Below, piece after piece: positions 36,150 to 44,236 of a DNA stretch of 50,431 bases. Where the stretch lies: NCBI RefSeq assembly GCF_001591825.1, contig NZ_BCVQ01000029.1:1-50431 (forward strand), given 5' to 3'. The notes under the pieces were generated by a model. That model was not told the DNA's origin and searched no databases. It saw nothing but the letters and a program-made list of their open reading frames with translations. Within the stretch, counting starts at the first letter, position 1, and each line of letters opens with the position of its first letter. The translations under genes and the position numbers were made by a program. The stretch is from Rossellomorea vietnamensis NBRC 101237 (GTDB taxonomy: Bacteria; Bacillota; Bacilli; Bacillales; Bacillaceae_B).

Positions 36150-36905
36150 ATGTTTGATAATGATCATAAAATATCCAATTGTCATGCAACATCAAAGATG
36201 CATGAGTGTAAAAACCATTGTCACCACCCAAAAGTCAGTATTGGAAAAATCGTGACCAAGGTACCTGTCGTATTGGCTGAACTGACACTACAGGTAAATG
36301 TAGATGCAACGATTACCTTTCCAGAAGCCGTTCTGGAAATTAAGGATATTAAAAAGACAATAAAATTAACACAGTGCAGACTGCTTCTTCCTTCTAATAA
36401 ACTTTTTGTAAAAGGGTTTGTACGAAAAAACATCCTATATGCAAGCCCTTGTAAAGAAATAGAAGAAACATCCCTTACTTCTATTGCATCAGATCTACAC
36501 TCATACACTGTAGATATACCTTTTCAATGTGTAACAGACATTAAGCATTTTTTATCAATGCCTGTCATGCCGGAAGTGAATAACCGTCAGGAATTTGATT
36601 TCTTTATTTCGAAACCGCTGCCTTCCGGATATCCGGAAAAAGATGAACTACAAACCCATGATTTATCTCAATTCCATCAGGAAAGCCATCAATTCTATAA
36701 CGAAATTCCTTATTGCGAGTTGGTTTCTAGCAAAATCATCGAGTGGGATGAAGCTATCGACCGGTGTCCCCTCCCTCATTCCGGTCCTATTGGAGAAGGA
36801 TACTTCCGTACAATTGAAGAGAAAATGGTCATAGATATATGTGTAAAAGTCCTACAGAATCAACAAATACGGGTTACCTCCACCACGAATGATGATTGCG
36901 AATGA
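36150..36905 (+). CDS. SPOCS/DUF3794-like spore protein B (paralogue of A)
   Basis: 251 aa from ATG 36150 (AGGAGG 6 nt upstream); an in-frame ATG at 36120 has no SD. It is a clear paralogue of the preceding gene. Both share the core VPVVLAELTLQVNVDATITFPEAVLEIKDIKKTIKLTQCRL, KGFVRKNILYASPC and VNNRQEFDFF. They also share the C-terminal GYPEKDELQTHDLSQFHQESHQFYNEIPYCELVSSKIIEWDEAIDR and GEGYFRTIEEKMVIDICVKVLQNQQIRV. The short N-terminus is Cys/His-rich (CHATSKMHECKNHCHH), perhaps for cross-linking or metal binding. The next gene starts 45 nt downstream, so the two are probably cotranscribed. Confidence 0.65.
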   Translation: MFDNDHKISNCHATSKMHECKNHCHHPKVSIGKIVTKVPVVLAELTLQVNVDATITFPEAVLEIKDIKKTIKLTQCRLLLPSNKLFVKGFVRKNILYASPCKEIEETSLTSIASDLHSYTVDIPFQCVTDIKHFLSMPVMPEVNNRQEFDFFISKPLPSGYPEKDELQTHDLSQFHQESHQFYNEIPYCELVSSKIIEWDEAIDRCPLPHSGPIGEGYFRTIEEKMVIDICVKVLQNQQIRVTSTTNDDCE

Positions 36906-36950
36906 ACATGACTATTCAATCATTTTTAGAGAGGAGGTAAATGATTAGGT

Positions 36951-38483
36951 GTGATGTTAAAGCGCACCGATATCACCATGATTATGAGAGAAGACAATAA
37001 TGATATAGAAAGCTATTTTCTGAATAAAATGAATGAAAATGAAAAAAACAGCCGAAAATCTCCATCATTTTCTTTATTTAACCTTACTCAGAAGCAAGAT
37101 CTTTCCTTACAAGATCATGTGACGAATAAAAAAAGTCCCATAAAAGATAACGACCTGCCAAAGGGATCTCAGGAAAAAATTCATTCCCACCCGACGTTTT
37201 TCCCTCCACCTAAGGTGATGGATATGGCGGTAAACCAAGAAAATAAACTGAGCAAAATCGATGGTTCAGCTGATGAGCAGGAACAAGGGGACTTGAAGTC
37301 CGATAAAACTGTAAAGGAATTATCTGAAACCCTGAACAATACCGCCCCTTCGAATTCAAATGAAAAGAATGAGATCGAGCCCTCTGTGGAGGAAGAAGTT
37401 CTTATTGAGGGTTCTGAAGCAGGAAATGAACCTGTATCGATCCGGGAAGAGATATTCATGATGCTGGAGGAAGAGCTGGAGGAACAACGAAATCTCTATC
37501 AAGACCAAGAAAACCATCACGAACGAAATCAGAATCCCACCGATGCTTCTCCTCCTGCACTTGAAGAAGAAATGCTTTATTCGGATCATGAATTTGATCA
37601 TAATGGAAATCACCTACCTTCATTTAGTCATTACTTAGAAACAATATATTGTGAAAATAAATCAAGTCCGCTGACAAGTAAGCAGACTGATTTCGTTCAT
37701 TGCATTGGTTCCTTAACCTCGGTTCTCAAAAAAATTTCCACAGAGCGGGAAACGTTCATGGAGCATGAAGAGGATATGGACCACAAACATGAACATCAAG
37801 AGGAGACCGATGAAGTCAAGCATGAACATCAAGAGGATGTCGAGGAAACCGAACCCGAACAGCCAAATCTGACGGCATTAAAAGAGCGTTTCGAAAAGGA
37901 ACTATTTTCAGAAGAACAACACCTGGAAATTGGGACTGAAACCACTGTACCCGACTCTCGCTCTTTAACTGTAAAGATTCCCGTTGTACTGTCCACTTTG
38001 CAGATTGAGGTCGCCATCTTTGAAGACGTTGAATTACCGTTTCCAATTGAACATATCCTTTCTATACAGTGGTCCATCCAATCTCTTAAAACGAATATTC
38101 CCATTCCTGCTGGAGTTGTGTTTGTGAAAGGGACGCTTGTTGCTTCGATTCAATATGTAAAAACAGGCGAAACAGCTTCTATACACTCTATCAACATCCC
38201 GATTCAATGGGATCGCACCATTCCCATTCGTTGGATACTTCCGCCTATTATCCCTGTGAGTGAGAAGAGAGAATACACATTCCTGGCAGAAAACACCCAA
38301 GAACCAAGCACTCATCATGAATGTCATCATTCCTTCTGTGAACCAATTGAACATTTTCTACAAGATTTCACGTTTATCAGTCACCATGGATCCTTTAAGC
38401 AGAATGGCCAGTCAACTTTAAAGATTCAAGGTTGTTTACAGGTAAGCCTTTATTTAACACAAGAACAATTTGTGCACGTTTAG
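36951..38483 (+). CDS. Large acidic protein with C-terminal SPOCS/DUF3794-like domain
   Basis: 510 aa. Residues 1 to about 335 are hydrophilic, Glu/Ser/Asn-rich and probably disordered. They include runs such as EEEVLIEGSEAGNEP and a short tandem repeat (KHEHQEETDEV/KHEHQEDVEET). From about 338 the chain matches the SPOCS-like core of its neighbours: SLTVKIPVVLSTLQIEVAIFEDVELPF, VFVKGTLVASIQYVKTGE, HSINIPIQWDRTIPI and SEKREYTFLAE. The start is uncertain: GTG 36951 is 13 nt from AGGAGG and ATG 36954 is 16 nt, both long. The layout, a long flexible acidic arm plus a binding domain, suggests a scaffold or hub in the spore surface. Confidence 0.6.
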   Translation: MMLKRTDITMIMREDNNDIESYFLNKMNENEKNSRKSPSFSLFNLTQKQDLSLQDHVTNKKSPIKDNDLPKGSQEKIHSHPTFFPPPKVMDMAVNQENKLSKIDGSADEQEQGDLKSDKTVKELSETLNNTAPSNSNEKNEIEPSVEEEVLIEGSEAGNEPVSIREEIFMMLEEELEEQRNLYQDQENHHERNQNPTDASPPALEEEMLYSDHEFDHNGNHLPSFSHYLETIYCENKSSPLTSKQTDFVHCIGSLTSVLKKISTERETFMEHEEDMDHKHEHQEETDEVKHEHQEDVEETEPEQPNLTALKERFEKELFSEEQHLEIGTETTVPDSRSLTVKIPVVLSTLQIEVAIFEDVELPFPIEHILSIQWSIQSLKTNIPIPAGVVFVKGTLVASIQYVKTGETASIHSINIPIQWDRTIPIRWILPPIIPVSEKREYTFLAENTQEPSTHHECHHSFCEPIEHFLQDFTFISHHGSFKQNGQSTLKIQGCLQVSLYLTQEQFVHV

Positions 38484-38514
38484 TCAGATGATCTGGTTCA
38501 ATGATATGTAAAAA

Positions 38515-38549
38515 GAGGAAGGGGTTCACCTTCAAGGTGAACCCCTTTT
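38515..38549 (+). terminator. Terminator of the SPOCS-like gene pair
   Basis: A 14-bp stem AAGGGGTTCACCTT/AAGGTGAACCCCTT followed by TTTT; AAAAA precedes it, so it could also work on the minus strand. It is about 35 nt past the stop codon at 38483. Confidence 0.8.
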
Positions 38550-38632
38550 CAACTCATCACTCTGCCCTCTCACCGTTATCTTCATAATCTCTTACAATGC
38601 TTTTCAAGAAAGCATGCTCCATCATTTAGTCA

Positions 38633-39391
38633 TTATTGTTGGATGATATTTCTGAAACGATTATAGATTACTTCTGGACCTTGCTCTTCTCCTCCACCTG
38701 TATCCCCGTCTCCAGCCATTTGCTGTTTCTTCTGAGTTAATTTAATAAGCAGATTGATGTCCATTTTTTCTGTGATTTTATTAAAGCGTCCCCAGTTGTC
38801 AAAGTTCTCGGTAATATCCCACTGATTAACAGCAGAAGCAAGAAGTTTGCAATTGATCGGTTCATTATTGATTTCAAACGTCAATGATCCAAATTCGCAT
38901 CGGTTAGCTCCCATTCCGTCCTTGGCAAGTTCTCTTCTTTGCAATACATTCTTCTTAATGCTGAAGTCAATTCCGAACGGATTGTTGACTGGGGTAGCCA
39001 ATTGCACTCGATCATACGCTTTAAAAGGAATGTCAACACTATAATCTTTTACAACTCCGTAGGAACCTTCTACATATTGAATGTTCTTATGGACAATCCC
39101 TTCTACGAATAATTTCACGTAATCCGGAAACCCTGGTACAGGAATTGCTTTACATTGTGTGAGCGAGACGTTTTTCTCGATGTTTTTAATGGCACTAGCA
39201 TAGGTTGGCAGATAAATATCCGCTTCTGTTAAAGATTGAAGAAATACATCTCCAAGAACAACTGTTACTTCTTCCAAATCAATGTCTGGCACGTATGTTT
39301 CTGTAAATAAGCTTTTTGATTTTGCCTTATCGCTTGATGGTTGTGGAGGGCATCCCTGATGACCAAATCCGCAGCCTGTATTCTTTTTCAT
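38633..39391 (-). CDS. SPOCS/DUF3794-like spore protein D (CsxC-like)
   Basis: 252 aa from ATG 39391 (AGGAG 9 nt upstream; an ATG at 39397 is only 3 nt from the SD). The core (about 33-145) follows the same plan as the plus-strand paralogues: VTVVLGDVFLQSLTEADIYLPTYASAIKNIEKNVSLTQCKAIPVPG, KLFVEGIVHKNIQYVEG and YSVDIPFKAYDRVQL. The C-terminus keeps CKLLASAVNQWDITENFDNWGRFNKITEKMDINLLIKLTQKKQQ but lacks the GYPEKD block. The tail is Gly/Asp-rich and then basic. A sigma-K-like -10 (CATAGATTA) lies about 93 nt upstream. It is the most diverged of the four paralogues. Confidence 0.62.
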   Translation of the reverse strand: MKKNTGCGFGHQGCPPQPSSDKAKSKSLFTETYVPDIDLEEVTVVLGDVFLQSLTEADIYLPTYASAIKNIEKNVSLTQCKAIPVPGFPDYVKLFVEGIVHKNIQYVEGSYGVVKDYSVDIPFKAYDRVQLATPVNNPFGIDFSIKKNVLQRRELAKDGMGANRCEFGSLTFEINNEPINCKLLASAVNQWDITENFDNWGRFNKITEKMDINLLIKLTQKKQQMAGDGDTGGGEEQGPEVIYNRFRNIIQQ

Positions 39392-39483
39392 ATCCATTCA
39401 CTCCTGATAGTCATAAATTAATCAATGGAAAAGGTCATAGTTGTAATAAAAACAGTGAGAATTCCTTTTCTATTGACTTACTA

Positions 39484-39515
39484 TAATCTATGAATTTTTT
39501 GAAGAAATGAGTGGA
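39484..39515 (-). promoter_or_regulatory. Candidate sigma-K promoter of SPOCS-like gene D
   Basis: On the minus strand CATAGATTA (39484-39492) fully matches CATANNNTA. TCCACTC (39509-39515) lies 23 nt upstream of it, start to start, almost the same arrangement as before the gene at 35185. Confidence 0.5.
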
Positions 39516-39628
39516 CGACTGTCGGTAGGCTTGAACATATTTCTAGCATTACTTCTAGTAATCTATGATACATGCTATGAACTCATACACAGTAAGCTTT
39601 TTATCAATCTTTACAGCTTGGGTATTTG

Positions 39629-39657
39629 TAACGTTTAGCCAATTGGGTCCATACAAT
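39629..39657 (+). promoter_or_regulatory. Candidate sigma-E promoter of the coiled-coil gene
   Basis: TAACGTT (39629-39635), a 14-nt spacer and CATACAAT (39650-39657). The -10 fully matches CATACANT and equals the cotE -10; the spacer shares CAATTGGG with that of cotE. Confidence 0.5.
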
Positions 39658-39713
39658 AGAGTAAAAGTCTTTAGGAGGAGATTATCATAAGGGAGGATGC
39701 GAAATTACCACCG

Positions 39714-40781
39714 ATGTACACCATTTCCGATCAAGAGGTCCTCTATTTGAAATCTGAGATCGAGAACTTGAATAAAACGATTCGGACTCTGAAAAGCAGT
39801 TATTTGTATGCTGAAAATGAGTACCATAAGGAACAACTTCAGAAGGCGCAGGAGGAATTAACGCTTGCTTACCGCCGGATCGATGAGAACGAAACCGTTG
39901 AGAGGGAACTCATTAAAGACCGAAACCTGTTTATGGAAGGGAAAGAGAAGTTGGAAAGTCAGGTAAGGGAGCTTCATGACGCCTTACATGGCAAGGATGA
40001 GCTGTTGCAGCAGTCGCAAGTGAGCAAAAATGACTTCCAACAGGAACTCCTTTCCATCAAGCTTGAAAATAAACAATTATCTCAAAAAATAACGGAAATT
40101 GAGAAGGACCAGCAAGATCTTTTCAGTAAAAATCAATCCCTTTTGGAGGAAAACATCCTGCACCTAAGAAAAATAGACAGCTTAAACAGTGAACTGCAAG
40201 GAAAGAAACTTCATATTTCAGATTTAAACTCAGCTTTGGCCCATTCAGAAGATACGAAGAAAGAAATATTTTATAACCTGATAGCTAAAACCGAAGAGTT
40301 GGAAAAGGCCCTGTCAGAAAGGAAACATACCCTTGATTCATTGCAATTTGCAAAGGAGCAACTAATTCAAGCAGAAAAGCAAAAGATGGAGTATATTAAA
40401 ACATTCATCAGTCAATATCAAAAACATTTTGAAGAAAATGAATGGTGGCTTTCCTCCCAATTTGCTGATATCGATCAACGTACCAAACTGCAGGATGAAC
40501 GAATCGAAGCGGTTGAACAAGTACAGGACATTCACTTTACTCTACAGAATGAGGTACTCGAGGGGAAATTTGAGCAAGTGGAGCAAAAGTTTATTGATTT
40601 TCTTAAGGAGGTCGACTCCATACGGGAATATAATGTAACCTTGACCCATAGTCTATTGGAGCTCAAACGGCTGGTAGCGAGCCAAAAACGCAGGCAGGCT
40701 CCTATCATTACAACACGTCAAACTGCAGAAAAACTCCCAGCTCCGATGGATTATTACTTCATGGAAAATGAAAAGGAATGA
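39714..40781 (+). CDS. Long coiled-coil protein, probable spore-assembly factor
   Basis: 355 aa from the ATG. Residues about 5-290 are almost entirely heptad-like, charged helix with no Pro until the end (EVLYLKSEIENLNKTIRTLKSS, then KIDSLNSELQGKKLHISDLNSALAHSE). A final segment LTHSLLELKRLVASQKRRQAPIITT precedes a short Pro-containing tail. I recognise no family. The start is unclear: this ATG has no SD at the right distance, while AGGAGG (39673-39678) is 8 nt before an in-frame ATA at 39687, which would add nine residues. A sigma-E-like promoter is upstream. Its position between SPOCS-like genes suggests a mother-cell structural or scaffold role. Confidence 0.65.
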   Translation: MYTISDQEVLYLKSEIENLNKTIRTLKSSYLYAENEYHKEQLQKAQEELTLAYRRIDENETVERELIKDRNLFMEGKEKLESQVRELHDALHGKDELLQQSQVSKNDFQQELLSIKLENKQLSQKITEIEKDQQDLFSKNQSLLEENILHLRKIDSLNSELQGKKLHISDLNSALAHSEDTKKEIFYNLIAKTEELEKALSERKHTLDSLQFAKEQLIQAEKQKMEYIKTFISQYQKHFEENEWWLSSQFADIDQRTKLQDERIEAVEQVQDIHFTLQNEVLEGKFEQVEQKFIDFLKEVDSIREYNVTLTHSLLELKRLVASQKRRQAPIITTRQTAEKLPAPMDYYFMENEKE

Positions 40782-40815
40782 AAAAACGATGCCACAGTCG
40801 ATTCCGTGGCATCGT
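40781..40815 (-). terminator. Terminator of the 40823-42025 gene (possibly bidirectional)
   Basis: A 10-bp stem ACGATGCCAC/GTGGCATCGT (40786-40795 with 40806-40815) with a run of T on the minus strand. On the plus strand only CTTCTTG follows. Confidence 0.8.
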
Positions 40816-40822
40816 CTTCTTG

Positions 40823-42025
40823 TTAAAATGTAATTTTTATCTTGTTATTTGAGCTTAGCTGAAGCTCCTGCTCTTCAAATAGTACAAATCCTAAAATGGT
40901 TGAAACTTCCTGTTCTTCAAGAGGTTCAATCGTAAATTGCAGCCCCTCCACTGCTATCGTTTCACCTGTGGGGATGAATGATTCCTGTATCGATTCTATC
41001 CAATATTCTCCAGTGGAATAGGCCTTTTCCAACCAATCCTTCCCCATATACTTCCATCCTTGTGCCCCGTTTTGACCTTGCAGGGAAAAGATTTCGCTCA
41101 TTTCAGGTGGCAGGATCTGTCCACCTATTTCAATCTTATCCGGCGGATCCATTCGAAAGCAGATCTTCGGATTCATCAAGTCTACATTTCCTGTGTTCTT
41201 TATGAAGAAATCGGCTTTGATGGAATAGCGTTCTGATTTTCGATTGGGTATGACATTGTAATCAAAATATATTTCCGCATATGGCTTTTTTTCCTGAGCT
41301 TTTTGAACTTTACGATTTGCTTTTCGCATTTTGATTTCTTCGTACGTTTTATCATCCATTTGGATGTCTTTACTTGGCTTCTTCTGATCTTTATGACTGC
41401 TTGCTTCCGCTGTCGGATTCCTTACCGTTTGGAATAGATGAAGAACATTAAGATCCAATAAACTTGGCTTCTGATTTCCGAGTAATGTTTTCAACACACA
41501 ATGTGTTAGTAAGACAGGGCTTTCTTTTAATAGAAATTCCTCATCTTTACACTTAATCGAGCATCTCAGATGGGGAATGGAGTGGTGTTCAGGTATCAAG
41601 TAGTATCCCTTGAAGGGAAGTTCATTCTTATATATTAAAAGATTTTTCTTTACATTGATGGAATTCAGCCTTTCATTATAACCGACCGAAACAGACTTGC
41701 CCTCACCCTGTGAATGACTGGACACCAATTCAACTAACAAATCCCCCTCCCTGATCCTTTCTGTATCACGTTTTAAAGAAACGTCAATTCCATATTCAGT
41801 TAATGCGCCTATCACTTTTTCATTTATTTCATTGTTTATATTTGTATTCTGTGTGTTCACTGATACCCATACTTTCTTTCCATGAAGGGAACTTCTCACT
41901 TCCACCCTTTGTTCTTCTTCATCCAAATGAAATTGATGATTATTCTCCGCACAATAAAATTGGATGGCAGCTACGGAATGTGATGGAATCGTCCCCCAAT
42001 CATGGTTGTTGATAAATAATTTCAT
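40823..42025 (-). CDS. Protein of unknown function, two-part, in the spore-surface island
   Basis: 400 aa from ATG 42025. The N-terminal part (about 1-210) begins MKLFINNHDWGTIPSHSVAAIQFYCAENN and has an alpha/beta look (VWVSVNTQN, DLLVELVSSHS). It faintly recalls the order of segments in amidase_3 cell-wall hydrolases, but the zinc ligands are not evident. A Lys/Glu-rich linker (about 215-255) leads to a beta-rich C-terminal domain (PYAEIYFDYNVIPNRKSERYSIKADFFIKNTGNVDLMNPKICFRM). That part has a CARDB/DUF11-like feel, common in surface proteins. No signal peptide. CATAAGCTA (42064-42072, minus) is a possible sigma-K -10 without a good -35. Not recognised. Confidence 0.55.
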   Translation of the reverse strand: MKLFINNHDWGTIPSHSVAAIQFYCAENNHQFHLDEEEQRVEVRSSLHGKKVWVSVNTQNTNINNEINEKVIGALTEYGIDVSLKRDTERIREGDLLVELVSSHSQGEGKSVSVGYNERLNSINVKKNLLIYKNELPFKGYYLIPEHHSIPHLRCSIKCKDEEFLLKESPVLLTHCVLKTLLGNQKPSLLDLNVLHLFQTVRNPTAEASSHKDQKKPSKDIQMDDKTYEEIKMRKANRKVQKAQEKKPYAEIYFDYNVIPNRKSERYSIKADFFIKNTGNVDLMNPKICFRMDPPDKIEIGGQILPPEMSEIFSLQGQNGAQGWKYMGKDWLEKAYSTGEYWIESIQESFIPTGETIAVEGLQFTIEPLEEQEVSTILGFVLFEEQELQLSSNNKIKITF

Positions 42026-42120
42026 GTACAGGCTCACCACCCTTAATTCTTATTTGGTCTCTTTAGCTTATGATTCAAATCGATCAACTATGATGGGATA
42101 GCCATTCGAAATCCGGGAAC

Positions 42121-42147
42121 ACCAACAGAGTTTATATACATAAGATA
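42121..42147 (+). promoter_or_regulatory. Candidate sigma-K promoter
   Basis: AC (42121-42122), a 16-nt spacer and CATAAGATA (42139-42147), a full match to the sigma-K consensus. It is placed 37 nt before the glycosyltransferase start. Confidence 0.6.
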
Positions 42148-42183
42148 AACTGATGGATAAAGAATTGAAGGAGAGAGTATGAA

Positions 42184-43065
42184 GTGCATAAGGATCATTC
42201 AAAGGTATCAATTATCTTTCCTGTGAAAAATGAAGGGTCAAACGTAGAAAAGACACTGGATTCACTATTTTCCACTGTTACTAAAACTGAATATGAGGTT
42301 ATTATAGTGGACGATGCTTCTGAAGATGGATGCTGTGATTTCTTGGAACACTCCCCTTTGAAAAACAAAGTGAAGTTCATTAGAACGAAGGGAGTGGGAC
42401 CATCTATAGCCCGGAATATGGGGGCAGAAAACGCTACCTCTGACTATTTGATGTTCTGTGATGCTCATTTAACTTTCCAGCCATTTTGGATAGATAAATT
42501 GTTGACCCCTATAGCCTCAAATTTGACGGATGTTGTTTGTCCTGCGATAGCCTCAATGGACGACCCGAAGATTGTAGGGTATGGGCAAACGTTAAATAGT
42601 GGCTTAAGAATACAATGGCATAAGAAAAAGCAATGGCTATTTAATACCGCCATCATTCCAGGGGGATGTTTCTTAATTAAACGAGATGTCTTCTTTAAGG
42701 TGGGTGGATTCGAAACGGGCTTTAAAACCTGGGGACATGAAGATGTAGAATTATCCATAAAATTATGGTTATTCGGTTATAGATGCAGCTGTGAGCCATC
42801 GGTAACGATTCTGCACCTGTTCAGAAAATCCCATCCATACAAAGTTGATTATGACGGGGTGTATTATAACCTACTAAGGATGGCCTACCTTCACTTTGAT
42901 CAGGAAAGAATCAAAAAGACCAAGGATTTAATCATTCACCGAAGTCCAAAAAAAATCGAAAGTTCAGTTCTCAAGGATGGAGTAGAAAAACAGAGAAGAC
43001 ATTATCTTCAAAAAAGGGCATTTAACGACGAATGGTATTTCAAACACTTTAAAATACCATTTTAA
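42184..43065 (+). CDS. Family 2 glycosyltransferase
   Basis: 293 aa from GTG 42184 (AAGGAGAGA about 7 nt upstream). GT-A fold: VSIIFPVKNEGSNVEKTLDSL, VIIVDDASEDG and a DxD-type FCDAHLTF. The acceptor-side PGGCFLIKRDVFFKVGGFETGFKTWGHEDVELSIKLWLFGYRC resembles polypeptide GalNAc-transferase or chondroitin-synthase type GT2 domains. The C-terminal 70 residues are basic. No membrane segment. A sigma-K-type promoter directly upstream suggests expression in the late mother cell, consistent with transfer of sugar to a coat or exosporium protein or to a spore polysaccharide. The sugar is unknown. It is monocistronic, closed by a 20-bp hairpin. Confidence 0.85.
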   Translation: MHKDHSKVSIIFPVKNEGSNVEKTLDSLFSTVTKTEYEVIIVDDASEDGCCDFLEHSPLKNKVKFIRTKGVGPSIARNMGAENATSDYLMFCDAHLTFQPFWIDKLLTPIASNLTDVVCPAIASMDDPKIVGYGQTLNSGLRIQWHKKKQWLFNTAIIPGGCFLIKRDVFFKVGGFETGFKTWGHEDVELSIKLWLFGYRCSCEPSVTILHLFRKSHPYKVDYDGVYYNLLRMAYLHFDQERIKKTKDLIIHRSPKKIESSVLKDGVEKQRRHYLQKRAFNDEWYFKHFKIPF

Positions 43066-43115
43066 AAGCAACAAACCATTTCTTATTGCATTTATAGAAA
43101 TGGTTTGTTGCTTTT
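43064..43115. terminator. Bidirectional terminator
   Basis: A perfect 20-bp stem (43064-43083 with 43096-43115) with 12-nt loop between convergent genes. A/T-rich tails occur on both sides. Confidence 0.9.
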
Positions 43116-43125
43116 ATTCTTCCAT

Positions 43126-44223
43126 TTATTTAGTTAAAAACCCGTTTACACTCTGAATAATAGATTGTTGAAGTTCAAAAGGAAGGGTGGGATAAATAGG
43201 GAGGGAGATAATTTCATCAGAGATTTTTTCTGCTATTGGAAAGTCACCTTTCTGATGATTCAAGTAGTTGAACGCTGTTTGAAGATGTAGAGGAATCGGA
43301 TAATATATCATAGTCGATATCCCTTTTCCTTTTAAATAATCCATAAATTCTTCTCTTTTTTCTACCCTGAATGAGTATTGATGATAGGTGTGTTCTCTGG
43401 ATTGTACATGTTCAGTTAAATGAAAGTTATTATTCAATCCCTTATAATACGTTTTAGCAATGAAATTTCTTTTATCTAACATATCTTCAAAATGCTTTAA
43501 TTTCACTAACAGGATAGCAGCCTGTATTTCATCTAATCTACTGTTAACTCCTATACTGCTATGAACATACCTCTCTTCTGAACCATGATTTCTTAATTGT
43601 ATGACTTTATCTTTTATTTCCTCTGAATTTGTAGTAAGCATGCCTGCATCTCCGCACGCTCCTAAGTTCTTTGTAGGATAAAATGAAAAACATCCAATGT
43701 CTCCTATGCTTCCTGCCTTCTTCCCTTTGTATACTGTTCCTAACGCCTGGCATGCATCTTCGATTACGTACAAGTCGTTCTCTTTGGCTATTTTCATTAT
43801 CTCATCCATTTTCGCAGACAGTCCAAATAGATGGACAACGATAATGGCTTTTGTTTTATTTGTTACCTTCTTACTGATTTCCTCAGGATCCATATTAAAC
43901 GTTTCCTCTTCAATATCGACAAAAACCGGTTTAGCACCTACATGGGCTATTGATTCGGCCGTTGCAAAAAAAGTGAATGGAGTCGTTATCACTTCATCAC
44001 CTTCTTTGATTCCCAAGGCTTTCAACGCCAGTATAAGGGCATCTGTCCCATTTGCTAGGCCTAGTGCATACTTCACTCCCAAGTATTCACTAATTTCTTT
44101 CTCCAGCTGTTTTGATTTAGGTCCAAAAATATACTCTCCACCTCTGATCACTTCCAACACTTCTTTAACTATTTCCTCTTCATATAGCTTTAAATCACTC
44201 TTTGTATCCAACATAGGTATCAT
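43126..44223 (-). CDS. DegT/DnrJ/EryC1/StrS sugar aminotransferase (WbpE-like)
   Basis: 365 aa from ATG 44223 (GGGGGTGG 4 nt upstream, just past the stop of the previous gene). PLP residues: Asp156 (VIEDACQALG) and the Schiff-base Lys185 (FSFYPTKNLGACGDAG). NGTDALILALKAL, TPFTFFATAE and NSRLDEIQAAIL are typical of nucleotide-sugar aminotransferases such as WbpE/WlbC. These enzymes aminate UDP-3-keto-GlcNAc-uronate. It lies 13 nt downstream of a UDP-sugar 6-dehydrogenase gene. An oxidoreductase and a hexapeptide N-acetyltransferase nearby complete the UDP-2,3-diacetamido-glucuronate set, so this reaction is the best guess. Confidence 0.85.
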   Translation of the reverse strand: MIPMLDTKSDLKLYEEEIVKEVLEVIRGGEYIFGPKSKQLEKEISEYLGVKYALGLANGTDALILALKALGIKEGDEVITTPFTFFATAESIAHVGAKPVFVDIEEETFNMDPEEISKKVTNKTKAIIVVHLFGLSAKMDEIMKIAKENDLYVIEDACQALGTVYKGKKAGSIGDIGCFSFYPTKNLGACGDAGMLTTNSEEIKDKVIQLRNHGSEERYVHSSIGVNSRLDEIQAAILLVKLKHFEDMLDKRNFIAKTYYKGLNNNFHLTEHVQSREHTYHQYSFRVEKREEFMDYLKGKGISTMIYYPIPLHLQTAFNYLNHQKGDFPIAEKISDEIISLPIYPTLPFELQQSIIQSVNGFLTK

Positions 44224-44236
44224 AGTACCACCCCCA

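Larger units (their letters stand above)
39392..39713. other. Divergent promoter region of SPOCS-like gene D and the coiled-coil gene
   Basis: About 320 bp without a convincing ORF. The minus-strand side carries the sigma-K-like element at 39484-39515, the plus-strand side the sigma-E-like element at 39629-39657. Between them I see only AT-rich sequence with imperfect short repeats of TTCTAG. Confidence 0.5.
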
